A DNA stretch of 64,000 nt from Chryseobacterium suipulveris (lineage in GTDB: Bacteria; Bacteroidota; Bacteroidia; Flavobacteriales; Weeksellaceae): NCBI RefSeq assembly GCF_022811685.1, contig NZ_CP094532.1, forward strand, positions 62,001 through 126,000, read 5' to 3'. The translations under genes and the position numbers were made by a program. Of this stretch, positions 51,373 through 59,817 are shown in pieces (the first letter of the stretch is position 1; each line of letters opens with the position of its first letter). Below the pieces are notes generated by a model. It made no database searches and had not been told where the DNA came from. It saw nothing but the letters and a program-made list of their open reading frames with translations.

Positions 51373-51901
51373 CGCCCAAATTTTTTAATGCAAAAAACTT
51401 CACCCAGATCAGCCAAAGCAAAACTACGCTCCCGTAAATAATCGCTGGAAAAAAATAATCGTGCGCAATTTTTCCGTATTGGGGGTGCTTCAGCAGAACA
51501 ATATTAAGACCTGTAATCCTTAACACATTCATCAGGTGTAGAAAAATAATTCCTGCAAAAGCAAAAACGAAAGTCTTAAATCCTTTGTAAAAAGCGAATA
51601 CGAACGAAAGGAATAAAATAATAACCGACACTGCGTTGCAACCTTCCACCATTCGGGAAACATATTTTCCGCCCACATGGAACCAAGCGGTTTCCTCTTC
51701 TGGTTTTCCAGGAATAAGCTGACTTGCAAAACCCGCCTGATTTTGGCAAAAAACCACCTGATTTCCAACCCATTCGGAAACAGTATCGATCCCTTGATTT
51801 CTAAAACCGTTCAGATAAAACTGGTATCCCAAAACCAGCGCCACGTAGATGAGGACGAAGCGCAGGAGGATTTTCAGGACCGGTTTAAAATCTTGGAACA
51901 T
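51359..51901 (-). CDS. xrtF: exosortase XrtF
   Basis: Membrane transpeptidase-like protein of 180 residues that processes C-terminal sorting signals of exported proteins. The catalytic Cys is in MVEGCNAVSVII (about residue 88), the conserved Arg in NVLRITGLNIV (about 127) and the His in IAHDYFFPAIIYG (about 147). Its small size and context fit XrtF. Its targets are not in this window. The start lies 4 bp after a -7 element. Confidence 0.9.
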   Translation of the reverse strand: MFQDFKPVLKILLRFVLIYVALVLGYQFYLNGFRNQGIDTVSEWVGNQVVFCQNQAGFASQLIPGKPEEETAWFHVGGKYVSRMVEGCNAVSVIILFLSFVFAFYKGFKTFVFAFAGIIFLHLMNVLRITGLNIVLLKHPQYGKIAHDYFFPAIIYGSVVLLWLIWVKFFALKNLGDENP

Positions 51902-51905
51902 CCTG

Positions 51906-51913
51906 CAAATATA
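51906..51913 (-). promoter_or_regulatory. -7 promoter element, 4 bp from the start codon
   Basis: On the minus strand TATATTTG then CAGG then the xrtF ATG. It faces away from the promoter at 51938-51945. Confidence 0.55.
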
Positions 51914-51937
51914 AACTTTTAAAAAAATCTATTTCAC

Positions 51938-51945
51938 TATATTTG
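51938..51945 (+). promoter_or_regulatory. -7 promoter element for the amino-sugar kinase operon
   Basis: TATATTTG (TAnnTTTG), 7 bp before the ATG at 51953. With 51906-51913 it forms a compact divergent promoter pair. Confidence 0.55.
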
Positions 51946-51952
51946 TACAAGT

Positions 51953-52969
51953 ATGACCACTGAGAACGCCAAACTTTTTTTTGAGGAATTTTCCGTTTCT
52001 AAAGCGGAAGTTTTTTTTCAGTTGCCACAAAGCGGCTCGTCGAGAATCAATTTCGTGGCAGAAAGTTCCGCAAGAAAATACATTGTCACAGCTAACGAAA
52101 ATCTTGCTGAGAATGAAAGCTTTTTTTATTTCTCTGAAGTTTTTTCCGGTTTAAATCTGAACACGCCAAAAATATTCAGGATTTCAAGTGACCGTAAAAC
52201 TTATGTGCAGGAATTTTTAGGCGGTCATACACTTTCGGAGATTATTGAAAAGGAAGGTCTTTCTCTCAAAACTAAGAATTTAGTTAAAAAAACTTTGGAG
52301 CGGCTTTCTGAACTTCAAACTAAAACAAAAGACAAGATTGACTGGTCGAAAACCTTCGAATATGAACGTTACGACGAGTTCCCAATAACCAACGATCTTT
52401 TCTATTTCAAAAGTTTTATTGCCGATGTGCTCGAGTTACCGTACCACAAATCGACTTTATTGAAAGAGTTTAAGAAGCTCACCCAAATAATCGAAAAGCT
52501 GGAGCCGAAAGGTTTGATGATCCGCGACTTTCAGGCGAGAAATATCATGGTAAATGATAAAGATGTTTTTTTCATCGATTACCAGTCGGCGATGGAAGGT
52601 CCGCTGATGTACGATGTGGTTTCGTTTCTGTTTCAGGCAAAAGCTAATTTTCCCGAGGACTTTAGAAATGACATGCTCGAGCACTACTTTTCTTTGTGGA
52701 ACGATGACCAAAGAGTTATTCAACTAAAAGAATCGTTGAACTACATCAAGTTGATCCGTTTTATGCAGGTTTTAGGAGCTTACGGATTCCGCGGAATTAT
52801 TCAGCGGAAGAAACATTTCATCGCAAGTATCGATCAGGGAATTAGAAACCTTTGTCAATTGTCTGAGTCTTGGGAAGAAATGGCTCGATTTCCAGAATTA
52901 AAAAAATTAATTGCCAAACTCCAATCGAAAGAGACGACGGAAAAAATCTCCCAAATCATTAATAATTAA
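51953..52969 (+). CDS. AmgK-like sugar kinase (aminoglycoside phosphotransferase fold)
   Basis: Kinase of 338 residues. The catalytic loop reads LMIRDFQARNIMV (about 183-195) and the metal-binding segment FFIDYQSAMEGPLMYDVVSF (about 203-222). Both match AmgK, the MurNAc/GlcNAc anomeric kinase, better than antibiotic kinases: the RDFQ-RN and D-Q-A-GP-YD pattern is that group's mark. AmgK works with MurU, a uridylyltransferase, and a MurU-like gene lies two genes downstream. The two probably recycle cell-wall amino sugars. An antibiotic-resistance role is unlikely. Confidence 0.82.
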   Translation: MTTENAKLFFEEFSVSKAEVFFQLPQSGSSRINFVAESSARKYIVTANENLAENESFFYFSEVFSGLNLNTPKIFRISSDRKTYVQEFLGGHTLSEIIEKEGLSLKTKNLVKKTLERLSELQTKTKDKIDWSKTFEYERYDEFPITNDLFYFKSFIADVLELPYHKSTLLKEFKKLTQIIEKLEPKGLMIRDFQARNIMVNDKDVFFIDYQSAMEGPLMYDVVSFLFQAKANFPEDFRNDMLEHYFSLWNDDQRVIQLKESLNYIKLIRFMQVLGAYGFRGIIQRKKHFIASIDQGIRNLCQLSESWEEMARFPELKKLIAKLQSKETTEKISQIINN

Positions 52970-53388
52970 TGCAATATGCAATGAGCTTAACTATCGAAAT
53001 ACACAGTTTTTCCTACAAGAAAGGAGGAATCCCAAAAGACAATTCCGGAAACGGAGGCGGTTTCTGCTTCGACTGTCGCGGAATTCTGAATCCTGGAAGA
53101 GTTGAAGAATACAAACTGCAAACCGGTTGCGATATCGGCGTTCAGGAATATCTGGAAAAAAATACCGAAATGCCAAAATTTTTGGAACTGGTGAAAAGTA
53201 TCGTTTCCATCAACATAGACAATTATCTTTCACGCGGTTTCGAACACCTTCAGATCAACTTCGGCTGCACCGGTGGACAACACCGTTCGGTTTACGCCGC
53301 AGAAAAAACCGCAGCTTTTATCCGTGAAAAGTATCCGGACGTTACTGTAAAGCTTACGCACGACGAACAACCGCATTTAAATAATTAA
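52969..53388 (+). CDS. RapZ C-terminal domain protein
   Basis: Stand-alone protein of 139 residues matching the C-terminal half of RapZ: FSYKKGGIPKDNSGNGGGF, FDCRGILNPGR, GCDIGVQEYL and INFGCTGGQHRSVY. In E. coli RapZ this half binds glucosamine-6-phosphate and the sRNA GlmZ; the N-terminal ATPase half is absent here. The start overlaps the kinase stop (TAATG); an ATG four codons later is also possible. The location between kinase and nucleotidyltransferase suggests amino-sugar sensing. Confidence 0.88.
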   Translation: MQYAMSLTIEIHSFSYKKGGIPKDNSGNGGGFCFDCRGILNPGRVEEYKLQTGCDIGVQEYLEKNTEMPKFLELVKSIVSINIDNYLSRGFEHLQINFGCTGGQHRSVYAAEKTAAFIREKYPDVTVKLTHDEQPHLNN

Positions 53389-53462
53389 TAATGAAGAATT
53401 AATAATGAAAAATTTCAAAAACCCGATTCATCATTATTAATTTTTAATTATTCATTTTTCAT
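53383..53462. repeat. inverted period-14 repeat arms
   Basis: AATTAATAATGAAG and AATTAATAATGAAA (53383-53410) are followed by TCATTATTAATTTT and TAATTATTCATTTT (53431-53458). The stem 53397-53408/53431-53442 is perfect over 12 bp. The block lies between the RapZ-like and MurU-like genes and overlaps the stop of the former. Confidence 0.75.
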
Positions 53463-53470
53463 TAAAAAAT

Positions 53471-54184
53471 ATGAAGGCATTAATATTCGCAGCCGGAAAA
53501 GGCACCCGATTGAAACCCTTTACCGATCATCATCCGAAAGCGCTTGCGTTGGTGAACGAAGTTCCGCTATTGCAAAGGAACATCAAATACCTTCAAAGTT
53601 TTGGGATCAATGATTTTGTGATCAACGTGCATCATTTCGGGGGACAGATTGTAGAATTTTTGAAGAAAAATGACAATTTCGGTGCGAAAATTGAAATTTC
53701 CGATGAAAGCCAAGAACTTCTCGAAACTGGTGGTGGATTGGTATTTGCTAGAAAATTCCTCGATTTTGATGAAGACTTCATCATTATGAATGCCGATATT
53801 CTCACCGACCTTGACCTGAATTTATTCATAAAATACCATTTAGAAAAAAAAGATTTTGCTACTTTAGCGGTTTCCGACCGAAAAAGTTCGCGGAAACTTC
53901 TCTTTGACGTGAAGATGATCCTAAAAGGTTGGCTCAATGTGGAAACCGGTGAACAGCGGCTTGCGGAATTCAACAAGGGATTCAAACCATTGGCTTTCAG
54001 CGGAATCCATTGTGTGAATCCCGAAATTTTTAGAAAAATAAAAAGGACCGGGAAATTCTCGATCATGGAAGAGTATCTAGATTTGATGAGGATGGAAAAA
54101 ATTCACGGTTACGAACACTCCGCGCAACTGATCGATGTAGGAAGGCCTGAATCGGTGCTGGAAGCGGAGAAAATCTTTAAGTAA
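53471..54184 (+). CDS. MurU-like sugar nucleotidyltransferase
   Basis: Protein of 237 residues with the NTP-transferase start MKALIFAAGKGTRLKPFTDH (residues 1-20), then PKALALVNEVPLL. A metal-binding DIL segment sits in FIIMNADILTDL (about 110). The length and pattern match MurU, which makes UDP-MurNAc from MurNAc-1-phosphate, and GlmU-type relatives without acyltransferase domain. With the AmgK-like kinase it would complete a bypass that returns MurNAc to peptidoglycan. A related NDP-sugar product is possible. Confidence 0.85.
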   Translation: MKALIFAAGKGTRLKPFTDHHPKALALVNEVPLLQRNIKYLQSFGINDFVINVHHFGGQIVEFLKKNDNFGAKIEISDESQELLETGGGLVFARKFLDFDEDFIIMNADILTDLDLNLFIKYHLEKKDFATLAVSDRKSSRKLLFDVKMILKGWLNVETGEQRLAEFNKGFKPLAFSGIHCVNPEIFRKIKRTGKFSIMEEYLDLMRMEKIHGYEHSAQLIDVGRPESVLEAEKIFK

Positions 54185-54190
54185 AAAATT

Positions 54191-54949
54191 ATGGCAAAAA
54201 TAAAACGAGGGAAAGGAACAACGAAAGCGGTTGCCGGAGATTTGCTTGAAATTGATCAAAAAATTCAAAGGTCGTTTAAGGAAAAAACCTGGGACGAAAC
54301 GATTACGAAAGACAGCTGGATGGTTTTCAAAATCATGGCTGAATTTGTGGATGGTTATGAACGACTCGCCAAAATCGGACCTTGTGTTTCCATTTTCGGA
54401 TCGGCACGTTTAAAGAAAACCGATGCTTACTATCAAGTTGCGGTAGATATCGCTGAGAAGATTACTGAAATCGGTTTCGGCGTGATCACAGGAGGCGGTC
54501 CCGGAATTATGGAGGCCGGAAACAAAGGCGCAAAAAAAGGCGGCGGAAAATCAATCGGTTTGAATATCGAGCTTCCTTTTGAGCAGCATTTCAATCCGTT
54601 TATCGACAAAGGTTACAGCATGGATTTCGATTACTTTTTTGTACGAAAAGTAATGTTTGTAAAGTATTCGCAGGGATTCATCGTTATGCCGGGAGGTTTC
54701 GGAACACTGGACGAACTGATGGAGGCAATCACATTAATCCAGACCAACAAAATCGGTCGGTTTCCGATTGTTTTGGTGGGCTCTAAATTTTGGAGCGGGT
54801 TGCTTGATTGGTTCAAGGACACCCTTCTTGCCAACGGAATGATTTCTGAGGAGGATCTGAACCTTTACCGAGTGGTAGATACTGCCGAAGATGCAGTTGC
54901 GCACATCAAAGCTTTCTACGATAAATACACGGTGAATGTAAACTTCTAA
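54191..54949 (+). CDS. LOG family (TIGR00730-type) protein
   Basis: Rossmann-fold protein of 252 residues. The motif MPGGFGTLDELMEAI (about 172) is the PGGxGTxxE signature of LOG/lysine-decarboxylase-like proteins, and VITGGGPGIMEAGNKGA (about 100) is the second. Enzymes of this family release nucleobases from nucleoside monophosphates, including cytokinin ribotides. The N-terminal 50 residues are a Lys-rich extension. It starts 6 bp after the MurU-like gene and is probably in the same unit. Confidence 0.92.
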   Translation: MAKIKRGKGTTKAVAGDLLEIDQKIQRSFKEKTWDETITKDSWMVFKIMAEFVDGYERLAKIGPCVSIFGSARLKKTDAYYQVAVDIAEKITEIGFGVITGGGPGIMEAGNKGAKKGGGKSIGLNIELPFEQHFNPFIDKGYSMDFDYFFVRKVMFVKYSQGFIVMPGGFGTLDELMEAITLIQTNKIGRFPIVLVGSKFWSGLLDWFKDTLLANGMISEEDLNLYRVVDTAEDAVAHIKAFYDKYTVNVNF

Positions 54950-54990
54950 TTGGCATCATATTTGAGAATAATCTTATACAAATTAAAGAG

Positions 54991-55461
54991 ATGAAAAAAT
55001 TTTTACATATCATAGGAATTTTAACATTGATCATAATGATGAGTTTTTCAGTAGCAGATTTTTATTCTTCGATGACGAAAGTGGATTATGTGGAAGGAAG
55101 CAAAACGCTGAAGTTTACCACAAAGATGAATACTTCACATATTTCCGACGCGATTAAGATCAACCCAAACACCGCCGGATTCGAAGCTGAAGTGAAAAAA
55201 TACGTGAACAATAACTTTGACCTCTATGTCAATGGAAACACGAAGGTGCTCACTTTTACAGGGAGCCAGGTCAATGGTGAATCCGTGTGGGTTTATTTTG
55301 AATCAGGCGGAGTAACCGACATCAGTACCATCAAGATTAAGAATACGATTCTTTTGGGCGCGTTTCCGAAACAGATTAATTTGGTGAACATCGCTTATAA
55401 AGGAAATCAGAAAACGATGAACTTCCAGCGAGGAAAGGAAGTGAACGAGGTGAGTTTTTAA
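54991..55461 (+). CDS. DUF6702-like secreted protein
   Basis: Protein of 156 residues with a signal peptide (MKKFLHIIGILTLIIMMSFSVA, then DFYSS). The mature part is beta-rich: MTKVDYVEGSKTLKFTTKM, FDLYVNGNTKVLTFTGSQV and INLVNIAYKGNQKTMNFQRG. This fits DUF6702, a family of exported proteins of Bacteroidota often seen near M1 peptidases. No peptidase gene is adjacent here. The function is unknown. Confidence 0.75.
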   Translation: MKKFLHIIGILTLIIMMSFSVADFYSSMTKVDYVEGSKTLKFTTKMNTSHISDAIKINPNTAGFEAEVKKYVNNNFDLYVNGNTKVLTFTGSQVNGESVWVYFESGGVTDISTIKIKNTILLGAFPKQINLVNIAYKGNQKTMNFQRGKEVNEVSF

Positions 55462-55481
55462 GTAACAATACAAAAATAATG

Positions 55482-55511
55482 AATCCGTCTTGGCAACAAG
55501 GCGGATTTTTT
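55482..55511 (+). terminator. intrinsic terminator
   Basis: AATCCG(T)CTTG, loop, CAAGGCGGATT and TTTTT, downstream of the DUF6702-like gene and facing the convergent YifB gene. Confidence 0.8.
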
Positions 55512-55536
55512 CGTTGGTAGGTTTTCGGGAACGCTT

Positions 55537-57072
55537 TTACACATTCCAAAATTCACGGTCGAGACTTCGGTATTGAATTGCCTCTGAAATATGTGCAGAA
55601 TTTAGGTTCTCGGCGGCTTCGAGATCGGCGATGGTTCTCGCCACTTTCAGAATACGGTCATAAGCTCTTGCGGAAAGATTTAACTTTTCCATCGCATTTT
55701 TGATGAGGTTCTGGGAATCTTCGGTGAGTTCGCAATACTTTTCGATATCTTTCGGTCCCATTTGAGCATTATAATGAATTTCTGAATCTGCATATCTCTG
55801 AGTCTGAATTTCTCTCGCTCTCAAAACTCGTTTCCTGATTTCATCGCTGGTTTCGCCCTTTCTTTTATCGGTCAAATGTTCGAACTCAACTTTTTGAACC
55901 TCAATGTGAATATCAATTCTGTCGAGAAGCGGTCCGGAAAGTTTGTTCATGTACCGCTGCATTTCAATTTGTGAGGAAGTATTATTGGGATCGTCGGGGA
56001 AATATCCGCTCGGACTTGGATTCATACTTGCGACCAACATAAAACTTGCGGGATAGTTCACGGTAAATTTTGCTCTGGAAATCGTGACTTCGCGATCTTC
56101 CAAAGGTTGCCGCATTACTTCGAGAACGGTTCTTTTAAATTCCGGCATTTCATCCAAAAACAAAACGCCGTTGTGCGCCAAGGAAATTTCCCCCGGTTGC
56201 GGATAACTTCCGCCGCCAACCAATGCAACATCTGAAATCGTGTGATGTGGACTGCGAAAAGGACGAACCGTCATCAATGAAGTTTCTGCACCGATTTTTC
56301 CAGCTACGGAATGAATCTTTGTCGTTTCTAATGCTTCCCTTAAAGTTAACGGTGGCAAAATACTGGGAACCCTTTTTGCCAACATTGTTTTTCCACTTCC
56401 GGGAGGTCCGATCAGGATGATGTTGTGACCTCCTGCTGCTGCGACTTCCATCGCTCGTTTCGCAGTTTCTTGTCCTTTAACTTCAGAAAAATCGTTGGGA
56501 AAATAATTGATTTTGTCTTGGAATTCCTTTCTCGTATCGATTTCGGTTCTTTGTAAAGGAACTCCGTCATTAAAGAAATCGATCACCTCCTGAATATTTT
56601 CTACACCATAAACTTCAAGCTGATCGACGATGGCTGCTTCGCGAACATTCTGTTTAGGCAAGATAATTCCTTTAAATCCTTCTTCTCTCGCTTTGATCGC
56701 GATGGGTAGAACTCCTTTTATCGGAAGCAAACCTCCATCCAGAGAAAGCTCCCCCATAATAATATAATCGCTAATGTTTTCCGCCTTGATTTGTTCGGAA
56801 GCAACCAGAATTCCCAAAGCAATGCTCAAATCATACGCCGTCCCTTCTTTTCTGATGTCTGCTGGAGCCATATTGATTGTCACCTTTTTCCCGGGAATTT
56901 TGAAACCTTGATTTTTCAGCGCGGCAGAAATTCGGTAACTGCTCTCTTTGATTGCGCTATCGGGAAGTCCCACCACATGATAGCCAACTCCGGAAGTATC
57001 GACATTGACTTCGATTGTGATGGTTTGCGCAGAAACCCCGTGAATGGCACTCCCGTAAATTTTGACTAACAT
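55537..57072 (-). CDS. YifB/ComM family Mg-chelatase-like AAA ATPase
   Basis: Protein of 511 residues. The N-terminal ChlI-like domain (about 1-170) is followed by the AAA core with Walker A IGPPGSGKTMLAK (about 220) and Walker B GVLFLDEMPEF (about 305). The C-terminal domain ends SLDREFW. ComM-type members are helicases that extend DNA branch migration in natural transformation. It is complete and of normal length. No competence genes are adjacent. Confidence 0.93.
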   Translation of the reverse strand: MLVKIYGSAIHGVSAQTITIEVNVDTSGVGYHVVGLPDSAIKESSYRISAALKNQGFKIPGKKVTINMAPADIRKEGTAYDLSIALGILVASEQIKAENISDYIIMGELSLDGGLLPIKGVLPIAIKAREEGFKGIILPKQNVREAAIVDQLEVYGVENIQEVIDFFNDGVPLQRTEIDTRKEFQDKINYFPNDFSEVKGQETAKRAMEVAAAGGHNIILIGPPGSGKTMLAKRVPSILPPLTLREALETTKIHSVAGKIGAETSLMTVRPFRSPHHTISDVALVGGGSYPQPGEISLAHNGVLFLDEMPEFKRTVLEVMRQPLEDREVTISRAKFTVNYPASFMLVASMNPSPSGYFPDDPNNTSSQIEMQRYMNKLSGPLLDRIDIHIEVQKVEFEHLTDKRKGETSDEIRKRVLRAREIQTQRYADSEIHYNAQMGPKDIEKYCELTEDSQNLIKNAMEKLNLSARAYDRILKVARTIADLEAAENLNSAHISEAIQYRSLDREFWNV

Positions 57073-57203
57073 GGCACTGTGTTTTGAGTAAAATTAGGGA
57101 AAAATAGTGAAATTACTAACAAAATTTTTTTTGCAATTTTTTTTTGCAAATACACAAAACCGCTAAATATTAATTTTTGTAATTTTAACTCTTAAACAAT
57201 TTT

Positions 57204-57842
57204 ATGTGCAATTACATTTCATTACTTTCTGAAGCCCAAGAACTAGAAGAATATTTTGATGCTGAATATATTGGTGAGCCTTACCACAAAGAATTTAGAA
57301 TAAATGGCTTTGCCAATCCCAAAGTTCCAATTATCTTAGATAGTGATACTGACCACATTATTGCTGCTGAATGGGGATTAATACCTTTCTGGAGTAAGAA
57401 CAGGGATTTTCAAAAGAAAACTTTGAATGCAAGAATAGAGACTGCTGAAGAACTTAAAAGTTATAAAAACTCTGTGAATAACAGGTGTTTAATACTAGTC
57501 AATGGTTTTCATGAGTGGAAATGGTTAGATGAAAAAGGTAAGAATAAGGAACAGTATTTAATTAAAGTAAAAGATCAACCTATTTTTGCTATTGGTGGAC
57601 TTTACAATATTTGGACAGATCCAGAATCTGGAAAAGATATACCTACTGTAACTGTTGTAACTACAGAAGCCAATGAGTTAATGGCTGAAATACACAACAC
57701 TAAACACAGAATGCCTATTTTATTGAATAAACAGGTGCAATACAGATGGTTAGACGATATACCAATTCAAGATTTTGCATTTCCTAATTATGAGGCTGAA
57801 TTAGAAGCAACTAATTTAACTCAGCAGAACAGCCTTTTTTAG
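57204..57842 (+). CDS. SOS response-associated peptidase (SRAP, YedK/HMCES-like)
   Basis: Protein of 212 residues that forms a covalent link with abasic sites in single-stranded DNA. The catalytic Cys2 (MCNYISLL), Asn in LNARIET (about 74), Glu in VNGFHEWKWL (about 105) and His in HNTKHRMPILL (about 168) are all present. Its codon use is AT-rich with few CG dinucleotides, like the restriction operon it converges on (2 bp between stops), so it may belong to the same acquired island. Confidence 0.93.
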   Translation: MCNYISLLSEAQELEEYFDAEYIGEPYHKEFRINGFANPKVPIILDSDTDHIIAAEWGLIPFWSKNRDFQKKTLNARIETAEELKSYKNSVNNRCLILVNGFHEWKWLDEKGKNKEQYLIKVKDQPIFAIGGLYNIWTDPESGKDIPTVTVVTTEANELMAEIHNTKHRMPILLNKQVQYRWLDDIPIQDFAFPNYEAELEATNLTQQNSLF

Positions 57843-57844
57843 AA

Positions 57845-59350
57845 TCAAATCTTATTCAAAATTTCTTTAAATCCTAAAAGTGCAGATTCAACATTTTCTA
57901 TTATATCTCCTGCCAATTCCTCAGGTTCAGGAAGATTTTCAAGGTCTGTAAGTGATTTGTCTTTCAGCCAGGTAATATCCAAAGAGGTTTTATCTCTTGC
58001 CATAATTTCATCATAAGAAAACTTTCTCCATCTTCCTTCTGGATTTTTTTCAGGATGGTAGGTTTCAGATCTTTTGAATCTGTTTTCTGGATTGTAGCAT
58101 TTTACAAAATCTTCTAAATCTTCACTTCTGAGTGGATTTTTCTTTAAAGTATGATGCACATTTGTCCTGTAGTCATAAAACCAGATTTCCTGTGTATGAT
58201 GTTCTTTACTTGCAGGTTTTGCATCCCAGAAAATAACATTGGCTTTTACTCCATTAGCATAAAATATTCCTGTTGGTAGTCTTAAAATGGTATGAACATC
58301 AGCAGTTTCCATCAATTTTTTTCTAACAGTTTCTCCGGCACCACCTTCAAATAATACATTATCTGGAACTACTACTGCTGCTTTTCCTGTAGTCTTAAGC
58401 ATGGATTTTATATGCTGAACAAAATTTAACTGCTTATTGCTGGTAGTAACCCAGAAATCCTGTCTGTTATAGGTCAAATCATCTTTTTCCTGTTCTCCTT
58501 CTTCATTGGTAAAGGTCATGCTACTTTTTTTACCAAAAGGTGGATTTGCCAATACATAATCATACATTTCTCCTGAAGGAGCTACAAGACTGTCATTGGA
58601 AGAAATAGGTGAATCTGAATTAATATCTCCCACATTGTGCAGGAATAGGTTCATCAGTGCCAATCTTCTGGTATTGGCAACAATTTCATTACCATAAAAA
58701 GTTTTGAATTTCAGAAATTCTGCCTGTTCCTTATCTAATTTCTTTTCTGAAATATAATCATAAGCAGCCAAAAAGAAACCTCCTGTTCCACATGCAGGGT
58801 CTGCAATGGTTTTCATAGGTTCTGGCTGAACACATTGTACCATTACTTTTATTAAAGCTCTAGGTGTAAAATACTGTCCTGCTCCACTTTTGGTGTCTTC
58901 TGCATTTTTCTCCAAAAGTCCTTCATAAATATCTCCCTTGTCTTTTACTCCCATCATTACCCAATTTTCACCATCAATCATTTTGATTAATCTGTAAAGT
59001 TTGGATGGGTCCTGAATTTTATTCTGGCTTTTGGTATAAATCTGTCCCAACATTCCTTTTTCTGTGGAAAGGGTTCTGAGTAACTGAACATAAAAACTTT
59101 CCAGTTCTGCACCACTTTTGGAAATAAGGCTTTGCCAGTTACAGATTTCACCATTTTCTATTTCCTTGCCTGAAGTATCTTTTATTTTAGGAAAATCTAT
59201 TTTCTTGTTGTAGGGTGGTTTGCTGTATTCATCTGCCATTTTCAGGAAAAGGAGATAGGTAATCTGCTCCAGGTAATCTCCATAACTTACACCATCATCT
59301 CTGAGGGTATTACAAAATGACCAAATTTTTGATATTACTTCACTGCTCAT
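57845..59350 (-). CDS. hsdM: type I restriction-modification methyltransferase HsdM
   Basis: N6-adenine methyltransferase subunit of 501 residues. The N-terminal HsdM domain lies at about 1-130. The AdoMet motif IADPACGTGGFFLAAYDYI is near residue 185 and the catalytic NPPF in VLANPPFGKKSS near 268. The C-terminal helices bind HsdS. It is the last gene of the operon, 2 bp after the GIY-YIG gene. Sequence composition is more AT-rich than the core genes of this window. Confidence 0.95.
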   Translation of the reverse strand: MSSEVISKIWSFCNTLRDDGVSYGDYLEQITYLLFLKMADEYSKPPYNKKIDFPKIKDTSGKEIENGEICNWQSLISKSGAELESFYVQLLRTLSTEKGMLGQIYTKSQNKIQDPSKLYRLIKMIDGENWVMMGVKDKGDIYEGLLEKNAEDTKSGAGQYFTPRALIKVMVQCVQPEPMKTIADPACGTGGFFLAAYDYISEKKLDKEQAEFLKFKTFYGNEIVANTRRLALMNLFLHNVGDINSDSPISSNDSLVAPSGEMYDYVLANPPFGKKSSMTFTNEEGEQEKDDLTYNRQDFWVTTSNKQLNFVQHIKSMLKTTGKAAVVVPDNVLFEGGAGETVRKKLMETADVHTILRLPTGIFYANGVKANVIFWDAKPASKEHHTQEIWFYDYRTNVHHTLKKNPLRSEDLEDFVKCYNPENRFKRSETYHPEKNPEGRWRKFSYDEIMARDKTSLDITWLKDKSLTDLENLPEPEELAGDIIENVESALLGFKEILNKI

Positions 59351-59352
59351 GA

Positions 59353-59817
59353 TTATTTCCTTTTCTTTCTCTTATTAAAAAACTTTGTGTCAGGATACCT
59401 ATCCTGTAACCACTCTTCAAACTCTTTTCTGCCTATGTCCATTGCTATAAAAGAAAATTCTAACTCTTCTTTCATTTTATCTGTAAGTAAAGATTCAAGT
59501 TCTGCGCAATACCCATTTTTACTATGTGCCTTGGTGTATAATTTATGGGTTGAAAAATGATGCTCCCCAAAACTTCTTCTAAATGAATGATTTTTGGTGT
59601 TCAACATATCATTAATTCTTTTTTTTAAACATCCACTTTCACCAACATAACCTAACTCACCATTAATGAAGAAACAGTAAACACCTGCCTCATTTTCTTC
59701 ACAGGCATTTCTTCGCATTGTGATTTTTCTTCGGTTACTTTTTTCAAACAAAAAATCTCTAAGTGAAGAAAAATATTCTTCTCTAATTTCATCTGTAATT
59801 ATTTGCCTGTGCTTCAT
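59353..59817 (-). CDS. GIY-YIG domain protein in the restriction operon
   Basis: Protein of 154 residues. Residues 45-70 read AGVYCFFINGELGYVGESG, the GIY-YIG core (GVY and GYVG), followed by a conserved-looking CLKKRINDML. A basic tail FFNKRKKRK closes it. GIY-YIG domains are nucleases. The usual downstream catalytic Glu may be the one in AELESLLTDKM (about residue 110). Its start overlaps hsdS by 4 bp (ATGA). It may be an accessory nuclease; it is not a standard type I subunit. Confidence 0.75.
   Translation of the reverse strand: MKHRQIITDEIREEYFSSLRDFLFEKSNRRKITMRRNACEENEAGVYCFFINGELGYVGESGCLKKRINDMLNTKNHSFRRSFGEHHFSTHKLYTKAHSKNGYCAELESLLTDKMKEELEFSFIAMDIGRKEFEEWLQDRYPDTKFFNKRKKRK

Noticed and set aside
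51953-52969. Aminoglycoside resistance kinase
   Set aside because: The catalytic loop and the genes beside it fit the AmgK amino-sugar kinase group rather than antibiotic kinases.
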